Below are positions 1 through 11,593 of a DNA stretch of 64,000 nt, one piece after another. The notes under the pieces were generated by a model. It searched no databases. It had not been told where the DNA came from and worked only from the letters and a program-made list of their open reading frames with translations. The translations under genes were made by a program, and so were the position numbers. Origin of the DNA: Sclerotinia nivalis (lineage: Eukaryota > Ascomycota > Leotiomycetes > Helotiales > Sclerotiniaceae); the NCBI GenBank assembly GCA_029531795.1, contig JAPEIS010000016.1, positions 1,054,001-1,118,000 of the forward strand. The letters are read 5' to 3'. Each line of letters begins with the position of its first letter. The first letter of the stretch is position 1.

Positions 1-989
1 GTGGATTACCTCTAGGATCTATGGCAGGCGAGCTAGAGCTAGATGTATTATTGCTTGTGGATTGGAAAGTAACTGTAGAGCCATTGTCGGAATCGCCAGT
101 GGATGGACCACCTGACGATTGTTGATTTTGACTTTCCGTCGTACGCTGTTCTGTAGTCTGCGAGTAGCTTGTTATATTTGCTGACATTGGGCGATCGTTC
201 TCTACGTTTCTCTGGCTGTGTGCAGACTCCAAGGCCTTTCCAAAACGCACCAAAAACTCCTGTTTGGTTGTACCTGCAGCTAGATACTCTTTGAGTTCAC
301 CACTCCTATTGATTTTAGAGTCAGTCTCGCCAGAAAGAGAAACTACTTGAGTGGACGTGGGCAACAGGTCACGATGTACCCGATTGGAGCACAGGAAGCT
401 GTTCCTGAGAACCAATATTCCACCTCAATATGAGCAAGGGACAATCGATGTTTCGATCACTCGAAATTTCGAAAAAAGCGACAATACATCTAAGAATTTA
501 TGGCTTGACTATGCCAACTTTGATCACACTTTTCCCTTTCATAGATATTGACATATATTGAATGAAAAAGAATGATTTGATCGTGCTTACCATATAGCGA
601 CAAGAGTTGGAGCTTTTGGAATAGGAAAGATTGCAGCAAGATAGTTGGCTTCTTCAGAACCAAAGTCCAGGCGCAACAGGACTGTTCTTTCTTGCAGCTG
701 AGAGCTCAACTAGACAGCAACTAAGCATGCTGTAGTATCAAGGTGGGATGGATCAAAGTCGCCAAATTACCTCGGAATCTTGTAAGAAGTCATCTTCCCA
801 GAGTCGACTTTCTTCATTACCATCTATATTGCGCACGTTGTCATTATTTGAACCAAGATAAACATGAGAATGGGAGGAGAGGAGAGGGGAGGGAAGGGAA
901 TATCATTTACTTGTTACGAAACAGGCAACAAGTTTAGATTCAGCCAAAGCCTTGTTGATGCCGCTATTAAGATCGCCGGTATGAAACAT
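1..989 (-). CDS. UBX-domain protein with N-terminal UAS/thioredoxin-like domain (partial, C-terminus outside window)
   Basis: Partial gene running off the left edge. Proposed exons on the minus strand are 911..989, 771..823, 591..709 and 1..305. Reading phases fit across all three introns, and the acceptor at 306 gives the best match to the family. The N-terminus reads MFHTGDLNSGINKALAES followed by LVACFV, then a GNEESRLWEDDFL segment and a LRLDFGSEEANYLAAIFPIP segment. This is the thioredoxin-like UAS fold found at the start of fungal UBX proteins related to human UBXN4. A basic linker GELKEYLAAGTTKQEFLVR follows, then a Ser/Thr/Gln-rich low-complexity stretch to the edge. The UBX domain that would bind Cdc48/p97 is not in the window, so the UBX call rests on the N-terminal resemblance. 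Family members help deliver ubiquitinated ER substrates to Cdc48. The gene shares a 344-bp divergent upstream region with SURF1. Confidence 0.75.
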
Positions 990-1333
990 TGTCGCAAGTA
1001 ACACGTACTGATTGATTTATTGAGTACCAAGGCCTAAGTACTATAGTATATCTCGTGTGTGAAGTTTGAAAGGGTGAAGAGGATCGGTTTAGTTTCTCGG
1101 GTTGGACTTATGGCGGCCGTGATTAGGATTACTTCGTACCCAATGGGAGGACATATCTGATGTGGCTGAGCCTTGCTTATACAATCAAACAACTCTTAGA
1201 AAAAAAGTCTTGCACGTGCACGCCACACTTTATGCTACGATAAATGAGCTGGGGAGAATACCTAGTCCAAGTAGCATCGAGGAAGAGATTGAAGTTTATG
1301 ATTTGATGCATCAATCATTTTGAACTACTGAAT
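990..1333. promoter_or_regulatory. Divergent upstream region between the UBX-protein gene and SURF1
   Basis: This 344-bp gap separates the two start codons (minus-strand ATG at 987-989, plus-strand ATG at 1334). It must hold both promoters unless transcription starts inside the genes. I see no clear TATA box or repeated motif, and no third coding region. Confidence 0.4.
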
Positions 1334-2469
1334 ATGCGTTCCCCAGTCTCAATCCTATCTTACAATCGTGTTAATTCGTTTTCATCACATATCAGAAGGA
1401 TATCTTCCCAATCCAAAACCTCAAAATGCCCAACATATCATCGATATTTCTCGGACACCCGTGTCAAGTCAAGACAGGCTGCCGATGATCCAAATTTCAC
1501 ATCTATAATAGACAATCCTCCAAATCTAGTTCGGACTGGAAGAAGGCATGGGCCTGGTCTTATTATTCTGGGTAAGTCACGGGCTTGTCCAACTTTTACT
1601 ACAAGGTTATCTAATTCATATGCTCGACAGCTTTGATTCCTCTAACAGCGTTTGCCTTGGGAACATGGCAAGTCCAGCGTTTAGATTGGAAGTCAAAGCT
1701 CATTGCGAAATTTGAGGATCGCCTCGTTCGTGATCCTTTACCACTTCCTCCACATATTGATCCTTCAGCAATAAAAGAATTCGATTACAGGAGAATATTC
1801 GCAACTGGTCACTTTCGACACGATCAAGAGATGTTGATTGGTCCTCGCTTGCATGATGGGAAGGACGGATATCTCGTTATTACACCTTTGGAGCGGGATG
1901 GTAAGGGCACTAGTGTCCTTGTAAATCGAGGTTGGATCGAGAAGAAGTATAAGAAGCAAACAAGCAGACCTGACGGGTTACCTCAAGGTGAAGTAACGGT
2001 CGAGGGTTTGTTGCGTGAACCTTGGAAGAAAAATTATTTCACGCCAGATAACAGTCCACAGACTCAGGAATTCTACTTTCCTGACGTTGAGCAAATGGCA
2101 AAATTGACAGGAAGCCAACCAGTCTGGATTGAAGAGACAATGGGTAAGAGATTCTTTTTATTGCATTTAAAATGACGTGTAGCTTACAAAATACAAGAGC
2201 CTGATCTTTTAATGGCTTGGGATCGCGCTGCACGCGGAGTTCCAATAGGAAGACCAGCAGAGGTCAATCTCCGAAATAATCATACACAGTATATATTTAC
2301 ATGGTAAGCACCTACCAGCGTTAGAAAACCTCGCCATGTGTGCTAACGCGAGTGACTGCCCCCCAGGTACGCCTTAGCTGCTGCTACGTCGGTTATGCTA
2401 TGGATGGTTGTAAAGAAACCCTCTGCAGATATCGCTCGACGAGTTCGTCAAAACAAAGAATGGTCTTGA
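1334..2469 (+). CDS. SHY1: SURF1/Shy1-family cytochrome c oxidase assembly protein
   Basis: Four exons, 1334..1571, 1631..2143, 2198..2303 and 2367..2469, give an uninterrupted 319-residue protein. SURF1/Shy1 is an inner mitochondrial membrane factor that helps build the haem-containing Cox1 module of respiratory complex IV. The first about 90 residues are rich in Ser, Arg and Lys with few acidic residues, as in a mitochondrial presequence. Two membrane spans frame the protein, as in the family: LIPLTAFALGTWQVQR just after the first intron, and ALAAATSVMLWMVV near the C-terminus. Between them lie the SURF1 blocks VNRGW, GRPAEVNLRNNHTQYIFTWY and the PDLLMAWDR segment. Each intron has GT..AG ends, and a split Trp codon joins exons 3 and 4. 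The stop lies 19 bp from the stop of the converging CENP-T gene. Confidence 0.95.
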
Positions 2470-2488
2470 AGATCGTGTATACTTCCTC

Positions 2489-4093
2489 TCATTTTCTTGG
2501 TGGTTTCTGTCGTGATTGATCTCTCGATTTCAATGGAGGGACCATTCTTACATCTTGTAAGAGCTCTCTAGGCAGCCGACTTTGTGCGAGAGAAAATGGC
2601 GTTGTTGTAGCATTGGTCTGGCGTTGTCTGTAAAATACTCAGCATGTGTTCAAGGTCTTTAATCATATTCGGATAGATACCTTTTCATGAGCATCAAAAC
2701 ATCACTCTCATCGATTGTTTTTCGCCCTGCGTGTTCAGAGTATGTGCCCAAATCATCACTAATTTGTTCGAAGAACCAGTCGGTTGCTTGCATAATCGCA
2801 TCCAGAGCATCTCGACTCAATTTCTCTCCTTTGCTACCTCTATTCCGCCCTAAACTAATGGCATTCTTCTTTACCACACCTAGGGGTAATGACGAGTATT
2901 TCAACCCATGCTTTGAAATCTTTTTCTTTTTCTGGAACGTCCTATGCGAAGTTTCACATATGGCCTCCTCAATAGGTGCTGCCTTAGAGGTTTCATCAAC
3001 ACTAAGGCGAGAGTTCTCAAATGTCTCAATCGACAACCTTCGGGAGTCATGCTCGCCATTCATGGCTTCATCATCCATTCCAAAATCATCTCCTTTGGAA
3101 TTGTAAGAGGGCAAAGAAGATTCGTCAATAACAGAACCCCCAATCCGAGTAGTTCCGAGTAATGGAGAAGACTCAGGTTGCATTGGCATTTCTGGCTGCG
3201 GAACTGTGAACACAAAAGTTGCGTCTCTCTCCTCGAATGGCGAATTGTACGGTCTGATATCACTACTCCGGCCTGGTAGAAGAGAGCGGCGATGCAATCT
3301 AGTTTCTAACTCCCCTTGTATTCCTGCGCGGTCACTGGCTTATGTTAGTACAGAGAAGAAGGCTATCAGATTCATGCCCTTTGACTTACCTTCCAAAGAA
3401 TGGGGAGTTTGCCATCTCTCGAAAATCATCATTCTCATAATCATTCCCATCAAAGAAACTCGATTCCATGGCATCTCCTCCAAGCTCCGCCTCATTCAAG
3501 TTTCCAAAACGGTCGCTTCCACGAGTACTCCCAAAACTACCCCTTGAAAATAGCCTGTTTGGCTTTTCATTGACAGCTCTCCTTGGAAGCTCAATGGATC
3601 GCGTCGTCAAATTTTCGTCCTCGAGCGCCGCCAGGCTCGGAAGTAAAAGGCTTTCGTCATCCTCATTATCATCATCGTCGTTCTCGTCGTCCAGGGGTAA
3701 AGAAAGTCGGGGGGGAACAAGATTCGGGCCGTCGTCAAAGTCGTCATCTAAAAGTAGGGTTTGCCTTCTGGAATTGCTAGGTACTCTTTGAGGGGATGGA
3801 ACTGTCGGACGTGTCTGAGGAGCTAAAGTCCTACTCAATAACCTCAATATATCACGGGGTGTCTCTCTTTGCTGTCTGCCACTTCGCCTCCTGTCCTTTC
3901 CCGGAGTTAAACCTGCTCGTCGGGCCTCAACTTCTCGTAAAGCCGCCCTTCCGTGAGGTGTCAGAGCCTTAGTCCTAAGCTCTGAACTGCCTAGCCTCGA
4001 GCCACGACTGGGCGTTCTCGAACGGCTCGCACTCGCCGGAGACGAGCCAGCATTCGAAGCGCGGCGCAAAGGAGTTTCGGGCCTTCCAGTCAT
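2489..4093 (-). CDS. Centromere protein T (CENP-T), inner kinetochore histone-fold protein
   Basis: Three exons, 3390..4093, 2681..3334 and 2489..2627, give 498 residues. CENP-T pairs with CENP-W through a histone fold and links centromeric DNA to the Ndc80 complex; the S. pombe ortholog is Cnp20. The long N-terminal arm is Arg/Ser/Thr-rich (MTGRPETPLRRASN start) with acidic patches, as expected for the phosphorylated Ndc80-binding tail. The histone fold spans about residues 384-453: LPLGVVKKNAISL, LSRDALDAIMQATDWFFEQI, then GRKTIDESDVLMLMKR. The 53-bp last intron (2628..2680) is easy to miss because reading through it gives a short false end. Splicing it adds QRQTNATTTPFSLAQ and LPRELLQDVRM, the tail typical of fungal CENP-T. 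The first intron (3335..3389) has a TACTAAC branch point just before its acceptor. It is divergent from Cms1 and convergent with SURF1. Confidence 0.92.
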
Positions 4094-4677
4094 ATTACCA
4101 TACGTCTCGAATTAGAAAATAGATACGATGTCTATGTGTGTATCCGCATCTGCCTTAATCCGGATTTGTAATTGAAGAGCGGATCATCCGGTCTTGGGAT
4201 AAATGGAGTATGTAGCTAGCAGAATTTCATAATTTGAAGTTAAACCAGATATCAGCGCTGGAAATAGAATAGCTACCTAGCATGTTTAGACAGACGCGTC
4301 CAGAACAGTAGGATTATGCGCGAAACCGTGGCTGTGGCTGTGGCTGTGCATTATCTTATCTTATCTTAGCGTTGTCGAGCGACACGCCTAGTAGTTGTGG
4401 ATCCACAAGGCTTGAAATAATTTTTTGAGAATCATTGATAACTTTCATTTCAAAGTTCCGTTCCGTCATCTTCAATCAAAAAGCTTGAGAATTGATTTCA
4501 GTGTGTGCTACCCTGACGAGCGCAACCTCAAAACGTCAATTTACATAGGAACATTATACCATTATACAATTTTACATACAATTTTACATACAATTTAAAT
4601 ACAATCTTACCTAATTCCTACTTCGAAAGTTTTCCAGAAAACACCTGGTCCGTCCGGCTCAGGCTCATATTATCACA
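4094..4677. promoter_or_regulatory. Divergent promoter region of CENP-T and Cms1, with triple GATA site
   Basis: The two genes start 584 bp apart and point away from each other. The gap contains three tandem copies of the GATA-factor core (AGATAA on the minus strand, overlapping TTATCT units at 4351-4368). A GGCTGT triplet repeat at about 4329-4349 sits directly before them. Near Cms1 there is a repeated ACAATTTTACAT unit at about 4566-4604. Sharing of these sites by both genes is inference. Confidence 0.5.
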
Positions 4678-5666
4678 ATGTCAATCGAAAGTGAACTTCA
4701 AGATCCTTTAATAGAAGAAGTGAAAGTTCCAATACCCCAATCTGGATCCGAAAAGCCCGATAAAACGAGTGCGAAGAAAAGAAAGCGAGGGGCAAATCAT
4801 GATCAAGAGGTGCCCAAACAAAAAGTTAACGTAGCCGGGAAAAAGAGGAAACACAATTCTTTCGATGACGAGGATGTTGATGTCGAAGCTGGTCTCAACA
4901 ATGCAATCGCAAAAATGAATGACCATTTATTGGTTGATTATGTCGCGAGCCAGACGAGGAGATACGAAAGTGATCTCAGTTCTGTGGAATTAGAAGATCG
5001 ATATTTGCCCTGTTAGTCAAACCTGCTCCTACTCCTCAACACGCATGAAGTTGGCTAATGTATTGCGCTTTTAAATAGTATCTGCTGTTCGGGATACTAC
5101 ATCATGGACGAAGCCGCGAAATCTCGATAACCTGCCTGAGTTCTTGGAGAAGTTTTCTGGTAATCCAACAAAACTTTGGTCTGCATCGAAAAAGAATGGA
5201 TCACCACATACAATCATTGTCACTGCCGCGGGTCTCAGGGCAGCCGACGTCGCTAGGTATGATCCTACTCCCTTACTTCACTATTGGAATCGACGTCAAT
5301 AGCATATAAGCCCTCATCTGACAATCACATAGAGCTGTACGAAAATTCCAGACCAAAGACGTGAAAGTTGCAAAGTTGTTCGCGAAACACATCAAGCTTA
5401 AGGATTCCATTGGATTTCTCAAGTCTTCAAGGACGGGAATCGCTGTCGGTACACCTCAAAGATTGAAGGACTTGATGGATGAAGGTTCACTTGCGGTAGA
5501 TAGGTTGGAGAGAATCGTCATCGATGCGTCACATATCGATCAAAAAAAGAGGGGTATACTTGAAATGAAAGAGACGCAGATTCCTTTAACAACTTGGCTG
5601 GGCCAGAAACCTTTCAGAGACAGATATGAAAGTGCTACGGATCAGTTGCAAGTTTTGTTTTATTGA
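4678..5666 (+). CDS. CMS1: Cms1-family small ribosomal subunit biogenesis protein
   Basis: Three exons, 4678..5011, 5079..5256 and 5333..5666, give 281 residues. Cms1 is a nucleolar protein associated with the early small-subunit processome; its core resembles the N-terminal half of a DEAD-box helicase without its full catalytic set. The N-terminus is acidic and Lys-rich with nuclear-localisation-like patches (KKRKRGAN, GKKRKHN). The core reads PHTIIVTAAGLRAADVAR, then KVAKLFAKHIKL, GIAVGTPQRLKDLMDEGSL and LERIVIDASHIDQKKRGI. These match the helicase Ia/Ib/II region, with IVIDASH in the place of a DEAD motif. The C-terminus DRYESATDQLQVLFY is typical of the fungal family. Both introns fit in phase. 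The 4094-4677 region is its likely promoter. Confidence 0.9.
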
Positions 5667-6050
5667 CTGCAATCGTCGAACCTTAGCAAGCAAACTTGGC
5701 TATAGAGCTCTTAATGTAAGATCATAATCGTAATCAGAGGAAGGTGCAAATGCCCCGTGCAATTCTGGCGTGATGTAGCAAGTTCGCACTGCAGGAATGT
5801 TCAAAAGGAAGTTCCCATCAACTGAGACCTACCTGTATGAAGCTCTCCTTGTCTTAATTTGATCCTCATCCCGCCCGCTCTCATTCTGCGTAGTTCGACA
5901 CAACTATCCCTCGTTTAACTGTCTCACACACTCATTGAAACCGCTTCTCAATACAACGATCCTTGACAACAGAATTCATAACGATTCAATCTCTTTTGGC
6001 GACTTTCTTATGAATCTAGGGTCACTTGTGCCCGAGCTGCTAGTTGTATT
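5667..6050 (+). promoter_or_regulatory. Intergenic region upstream of the CFEM gene
   Basis: 384 bp without a recognisable gene. It carries the Cms1 3' end and the pyrimidine-rich leader of the CFEM gene (a stretch rich in CTCT and CACTC at 5870-5960). No distinct element was seen. Confidence 0.3.
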
Positions 6051-6856
6051 ATGCGGCGTGCTATCTTACTGATAGCCATGGCAATGGCGAATGGTCCCGT
6101 TACAAGTGATGGAAATTTTCCAGCTCCCGGTAATGATGTTTTCGAAGAACTGAGAGTACCACATTGACATCTGTTTGCAGGTTGTGCGGCGCGTTGCTGG
6201 GAAAACACGAAATATATCAGTAAATGCGCGGACAAGAGCACATGTCTTTGCCATGATGCAGAATATCAAAACGTCAGTCGCACCATTAACTCTTTGCCCT
6301 AACACCCGGCATCCAGCAGCAAGATAGCCACCATGTAATCCTTTTATATCAGAGGCTAACCTATTTGCTGCAGTCCATTTTCAAATGCATCTATTCCCAA
6401 TGCGATACTGCTCATTTTGGATCCGCACTACATCATACCATGACTCGATGTGTTGGCGTTGCCGACAACCTTCTAGTAGTGCCTCCTGTCTCCAACCACG
6501 ATTCTCTGCGCAGAAGAGAAGCTGAATACCTCCGAGGAGTGAAATTAGAAGACTCGGAATCTATTATGGGATATCCAACACTGAGCGGACTTCCGATCCA
6601 AAGTGCTTTGCCACTTGCATCTGCCGTAGCTTTCTCATCAATACCACCTTTGTTATACCTTACAAGAGATACTGTGAGAGCATCAGCGACAGCATCCGTC
6701 ACAGCTCCTGTTGAGTCGGCTCGAACAACATATAATACTGCCCCGGAATTCATCACGGCCAGTCCTCTTCTTTTTACAGGTGATGGCCTCAAAGTGCTAC
6801 CTAGTATACTTTTCCTATTCTCAGCTGCGATTTCAGGATTATACTTGGCGGTTTGA
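6051..6856 (+). CDS. Small secreted CFEM-domain protein with GPI-type C-terminus
   Basis: Exons 6051..6129, 6181..6272 and 6374..6856 give 217 residues. The start was chosen at 6051 because it yields a signal peptide (MRRAILLIAMAMANG). CFEM domains are fungus-specific, about 60 residues, with eight spaced cysteines; they occur in surface proteins, some of which bind haem or act in host contact. The cysteines follow the CFEM order: CAARCW, CADKSTCLC, then after the second intron FKCIYSQC and MTRC. A Ser/Thr/Ala-rich region follows, and the protein ends in a hydrophobic run (VLPSILFLFSAAISGLYLAV) with no charged tail. That suggests a GPI-attachment signal rather than a true membrane span. The second donor site (GTCAGT) is less standard than the others, so that junction is slightly less certain. 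Confidence 0.85.
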
Positions 6857-7397
6857 TTACCAGAATAAAATTTGACGGAATTTCTGGATTTCAATTGTAG
6901 GGGGGGTGGCTGTCTTTCAGAGTAATGTGGAGTATCGGGACTGGGTACATGAAGCATGGATTTATCAGTATTTGGTGTTCCGCCTGTGTATTTTTTACCT
7001 ATTAATGATATGGTTTATATGGTTTAGCCTTATCATTACTGGATACCAAATTCTTATAATGAAATAAAATAAGTATGTAGCTACTTTCTTTACTAAGAAT
7101 GGATTAAGTATAATCTCTTAATCTCTTGGTCTCCTCCAGGGGTCTCAAAGTAAATGCTTGTAAACCCACGTGATATATATTTGATCCTGTTGCTTGATTG
7201 AATGTTCCTTATGTCAGCTGGTGCTAATCTCTGTCACCGCTATGGGCAGAATATTTCTCGCGACGAGGAATTACCAAAGTAGATACTCAAAAATTGTTTG
7301 GCCTGGTCTTTAACATTTCAACACCTGATTGAATCTTCGTAATTATATTTTACACTCATTCGCATATCAATTATTCGCTCGTCTACTCACCTTCATT
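6857..7397. other. Intergenic region between CFEM and Nop6-like genes
   Basis: 541 bp with no coding signal. It holds the CFEM 3' region and the Nop6-like promoter, and is AT-rich with several ATAAAT/TTTAC runs around 7000-7100. Confidence 0.3.
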
Positions 7398-8582
7398 ATG
7401 GGATTTGGTGCAGGAGCTTCTCGAGCCGAGAGAAAGGCAAAAAGACGCAAGCTCGAAAATTCGATTCCCGACATACCTAACGACATCGATACAGAATCCA
7501 TTAATGACAGCGCTGTTTCGTCGAAGAGGAAAAGAGCCTTAGAAGATGACGCGAATGATGATCAAACTATCCCTTTAGACCACGACGGAGAGGTCGCAAA
7601 AAACAAGGAATCCAATCGCAAGTCCAAGAAAACTAAAACTTCAGCCGAAACGCCTTCACTGCCTACACAGATTAGAGAGTCATCCGATGTGACGGAGACT
7701 GAAGTTGCTCCTAAAAAGTCGAAGAAGGAAAGGAAAGCGGAGAGAAAAGCGAGAGAGGCTACTGAAAATACAATATCCACAAACCAGGAGGCGGAAGCTA
7801 CTGCCAGAGGAAATGGCCAAGATACCAATGCTACTAGATCCTCTGATCAAACCACTGCCGAGAAGAAACGTGTGAAAAGTAAGAAGCAAGGAGGTGTACC
7901 TGGTGCAAATGCAGAAAGCAAGGCTGCAAGGTTCATCGTGTTCATTGGTGAGATACCTTGTACTAGAAGTTGTGTAATGCTGGATTAATATAAGTTATTA
8001 GGAAACCTTCCATTTACTGCTACGACTGCATCAATAAAAAACCACTTTGCTGCCGTCAAACCTGCTTCGGTTCGTCATCTTACAGAAAAGGGAAATCCTA
8101 CTAAGTCCAGGGGTTGTGCTTTCCTTGAGTTTGAAGGTTATGATCATATGAAAACTTGTCTCAAGCAATTTCACCAGTCCACATTCAATGATGGTATTTC
8201 GGCACCAAGAAAGGTCAACGTTGAGCTAACGTAAGTGACATCTATCCTCTATCTTGGTGTTCCATCTAACTGCTATAAAGTGCCGGAGGTGGTGGTAACA
8301 CAAAAGACCGCCGCTCAAAAATTAAAGGGAAAAATGAGAAACTGAATGAACAACGTGTAAGACAAGCACAAGAGGTAAGGACTCTCCTCATTTGCATGTT
8401 CAATCCCTGGGCTGCAACAACTCTCAGGCGAGAAGTAGATTTACTAGGCAATATCATGCTAACAGAAATTCCAGGCCGATAATCCAAAAGTTAGCAAGAA
8501 CAAAGCAGTCGAGGGGGTACAGCATGTGTTGGCTGAGGATAGTGGAGTGCATCCGAGTAGGAAAGCAAGAATTGGTGGATGA
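7398..8582 (+). CDS. Nop6-like RRM protein of ribosome biogenesis
   Basis: Four exons, 7398..7947, 8002..8230, 8281..8374 and 8475..8582, give 326 residues. I chose the ATG at 7398 (MGFGAGASRAERKAKRRKLE) because it follows a typical leader and gives the family's usual N-terminus. The first about 165 residues are highly charged, with Lys/Glu-rich repeats (KKSKKERKAERKAREA), as in nucleolar proteins. A single RRM follows: RFIVFIGNLPFTAT carries the RNP2-like strand, TKSRGCAFLEFEGYDHM the RNP1-like strand, and APRKVNVELTAGGGG closes the fold. The tail ends in GVHPSRKARIGG, a signature of fungal Nop6-like proteins. Yeast Nop6 binds pre-rRNA and aids small-subunit assembly; a direct test in this organism is not possible from sequence. 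It converges on the Rac gene. Confidence 0.85.
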
Positions 8583-8997
8583 ATTATGATACCCGTTTGC
8601 AATTGCACATCAATTGGAGGCTCAATCGATCAGGAAACCGTCTTCAGCATTAATGGAATTTAAGATCCTTATTTATTTATTCATTCATTACTCCATGCAT
8701 TTAAATATCTTGACTTATCTACAGAAAAGGAGGTATCTTCGGTATCTTCAGGGATGCATGCTGCATCGATATATGCTGCCACATCCATGTAATGCCAAAT
8801 TCTACAGCATAGAAATGAAAAAGTCAAGAAACAGAAAAAGCTTGATATTAACCCAGTCGTATTTCCAGCACCTTACTCCTCAAAATCCTCCATCTCCAGT
8901 TATCGGAGAGGTTGAACCACTTCCAACCATATCATTCGTGGTAATCAATGATGTGTCTATAGGTTATCACCTGTCATTGTCTCCAATCGATCTTACT
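8583..8997. other. Convergent 3' intergenic region between Nop6-like and Rac genes
   Basis: 415 bp between two stop codons of converging genes. It is AT-rich (TTTATTTATTCATTCATT around 8672) and holds the two 3' untranslated regions. No independent gene was recognised. Confidence 0.3.
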
Positions 8998-9894
<897 letters not shown>

Positions 9895-10567
9895 TTTCTG
9901 ATCTTGGAAATGATTTTTGGAGTGTGCTTGTATCGGTCGGTTGGTCGATCGTTGTATAGGAGGGACGGGTCAAATGGTTGTTGTATTTATTATGAGAATA
10001 GCTCTGCATGATTGTTAAATTCTTGATACAACGGAAGCTGATTGTGCGGGTCTTGGAATGAAAAACAAGATGTGCAAACTAAGTCTGTATGGAGATTTAC
10101 CTTCGCGGTGGACCTTATTTCGAAAGGATTGTTGATTTCAATTGAAGAAGCTGAGCAGAATTGTTTTGTTGTAATGTTGGTTTGATTTCATTCAAGTTGA
10201 TGTTGGCTAGATGGGTAAATGCCGATGTTCAGTTATTATTATCTTTTAAGTCGATAAGTAAGGCCGACCTATGGATGATAGAGAGAATATTTTGTAAAAA
10301 AAAGTAGTTTGACTGATAGCAAGATGAGAAAAGTCGCAATTATGGATTAAAAGGCGAACAAGACTTGCTATGATCTGTTGTTGAGACAAAGCATGAAGCC
10401 TGAGCGCGGCAGGCTACTGAGCACATGAGGCAGATCTGTAACTGCAATGCTTACGATAAAGCCATTAGTCACGGGTCTACTTCGCTGATAGGAGCTAAAC
10501 CTATAGAAGCTCTTGAAATATAAGAACGATAGACAATTAAGACATTTATCAATACGTTTGAGCTTAA
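9895..10567 (-). promoter_or_regulatory. Upstream region of Rac, at the border of the gene-rich block
   Basis: The last ordinary-composition DNA before the AT-rich block. It probably contains the Rac promoter and leader. I see no other gene. From about 10,570 the sequence becomes almost pure A/T. Confidence 0.35.
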
Positions 10568-11380
10568 ATATTTGAATCATTTCTATCATGATGAGATATT
10601 AAATATTTTAAATAATTCAAAAGAATAAAATAATTTAAAAGAATAGAATAATAAAATAATAAAATAATAAAATAATAAAATAATAAAATAATAAAATAAT
10701 AAAATAAAATAGCATTAAAAAATAATATTAAAATTTTTTATTGAAAAATAATATTAAAAAGTATATATATATAAATATAGAAATAAGTTTTTAATTTATT
10801 TAATTTTTCTAATTATTGAAGTTATTGAAGTAGAAATGATAGTAGTATTGATTAGTTTAATTGTATTAAATATAAGAAATCTAATTCTACAATAGAGATT
10901 CCATTTGTATACTTCGTTTGTGTTATATTATATTATATAATTGTAGATTATGTAATATATTGTATAAACTCAAGTAACTCGTTTTGCACTTTCTTTATTA
11001 TAGAATAAGATTATAGATATATAATTGAATGAATTACAAAGTGTTACATCGCTACAATCTCCAATTATATAAAAGTGGTTGAAGGATTATAGAAAGACCG
11101 TGATGGTTTCTATTAAAGATCAAACAAGAGTTTGATAAAATAAGAATATAAATGATTATATTATATAATAATTATAGTGTTTAAATTACTGATTGTTTTT
11201 GAATATAAAGTTTTATATAAGGAATCCTTTTTGATTATATAAATCTTTGTTTTCTTTAGAGTTTTTTGGATTTTAAGTTTCAAAAGAATTTATTTCTTTT
11301 GGAGCTTTTTGGATTCTAAGCTTCAAAAGGATTCATTCCCTTTAGAGCTTTTTGGATTTTAGATTTCAAAAGGATCTAGT
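10568..11380. other. AT-rich decayed DNA with no recognisable gene
   Basis: Extremely AT-rich sequence with no open reading frame that resembles a known protein. Just before the solo LTR there are three imperfect copies of a TTTTGGATTTTAAG-like unit, a local tandem repeat. Otherwise nothing was recognised. Confidence 0.4.
10650..10706. repeat. 8-bp microsatellite (AAAATAAT)n
   Basis: Seven or so direct copies of an AAAATAAT unit, at the transition from genic to AT-rich DNA. Confidence 0.8.
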
Positions 11381-11593
11381 TATCACGGAGGCAGCAGACA
11401 GGATAACAGAAATCACTTTTATTGATAAGACGTAGCTCGAAGAGCTACGTTTCTATAGAAGGAACGGTTCCTTAAATACATTTATGTGTAGCGCTAGCCC
11501 CGACCGGGGCTAGCCTACACTTATCCGAGGTCCGACTCCTATGGGTCGGAACCCGAGCGGTCTCCGTATACCATATACGGGGACCCCGTGACA
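11381..11593 (-). mobile_element. Solo LTR, family A variant (213 bp), target duplication CTAGT
   Basis: On the minus strand it begins TGTCACGGGG and ends GTGATA. It is flanked on both sides by CTAGT (11376-11380 and 11594-11598), a 5-bp target duplication, so it is a complete solo LTR left by recombination. It shares the poly-stem-loop layout and the CGTAGCTC/GAGCTACG hairpin with the LTRs of the element at 28,161-33,954, but its middle hairpins have different arm sequences. Confidence 0.88.

Noticed and set aside
3206..3791. Several plus-strand open frames (Ser-rich) over 3206-3791
   Set aside because: They are the reverse of the CENP-T coding exons, whose frame, splice sites and domain are convincing.
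6433..6957. Minus-strand open frame of 174 codons over the CFEM gene
   Set aside because: It is the antisense of the CFEM third exon; the plus-strand reading has a signal peptide, CFEM cysteines and in-phase introns.
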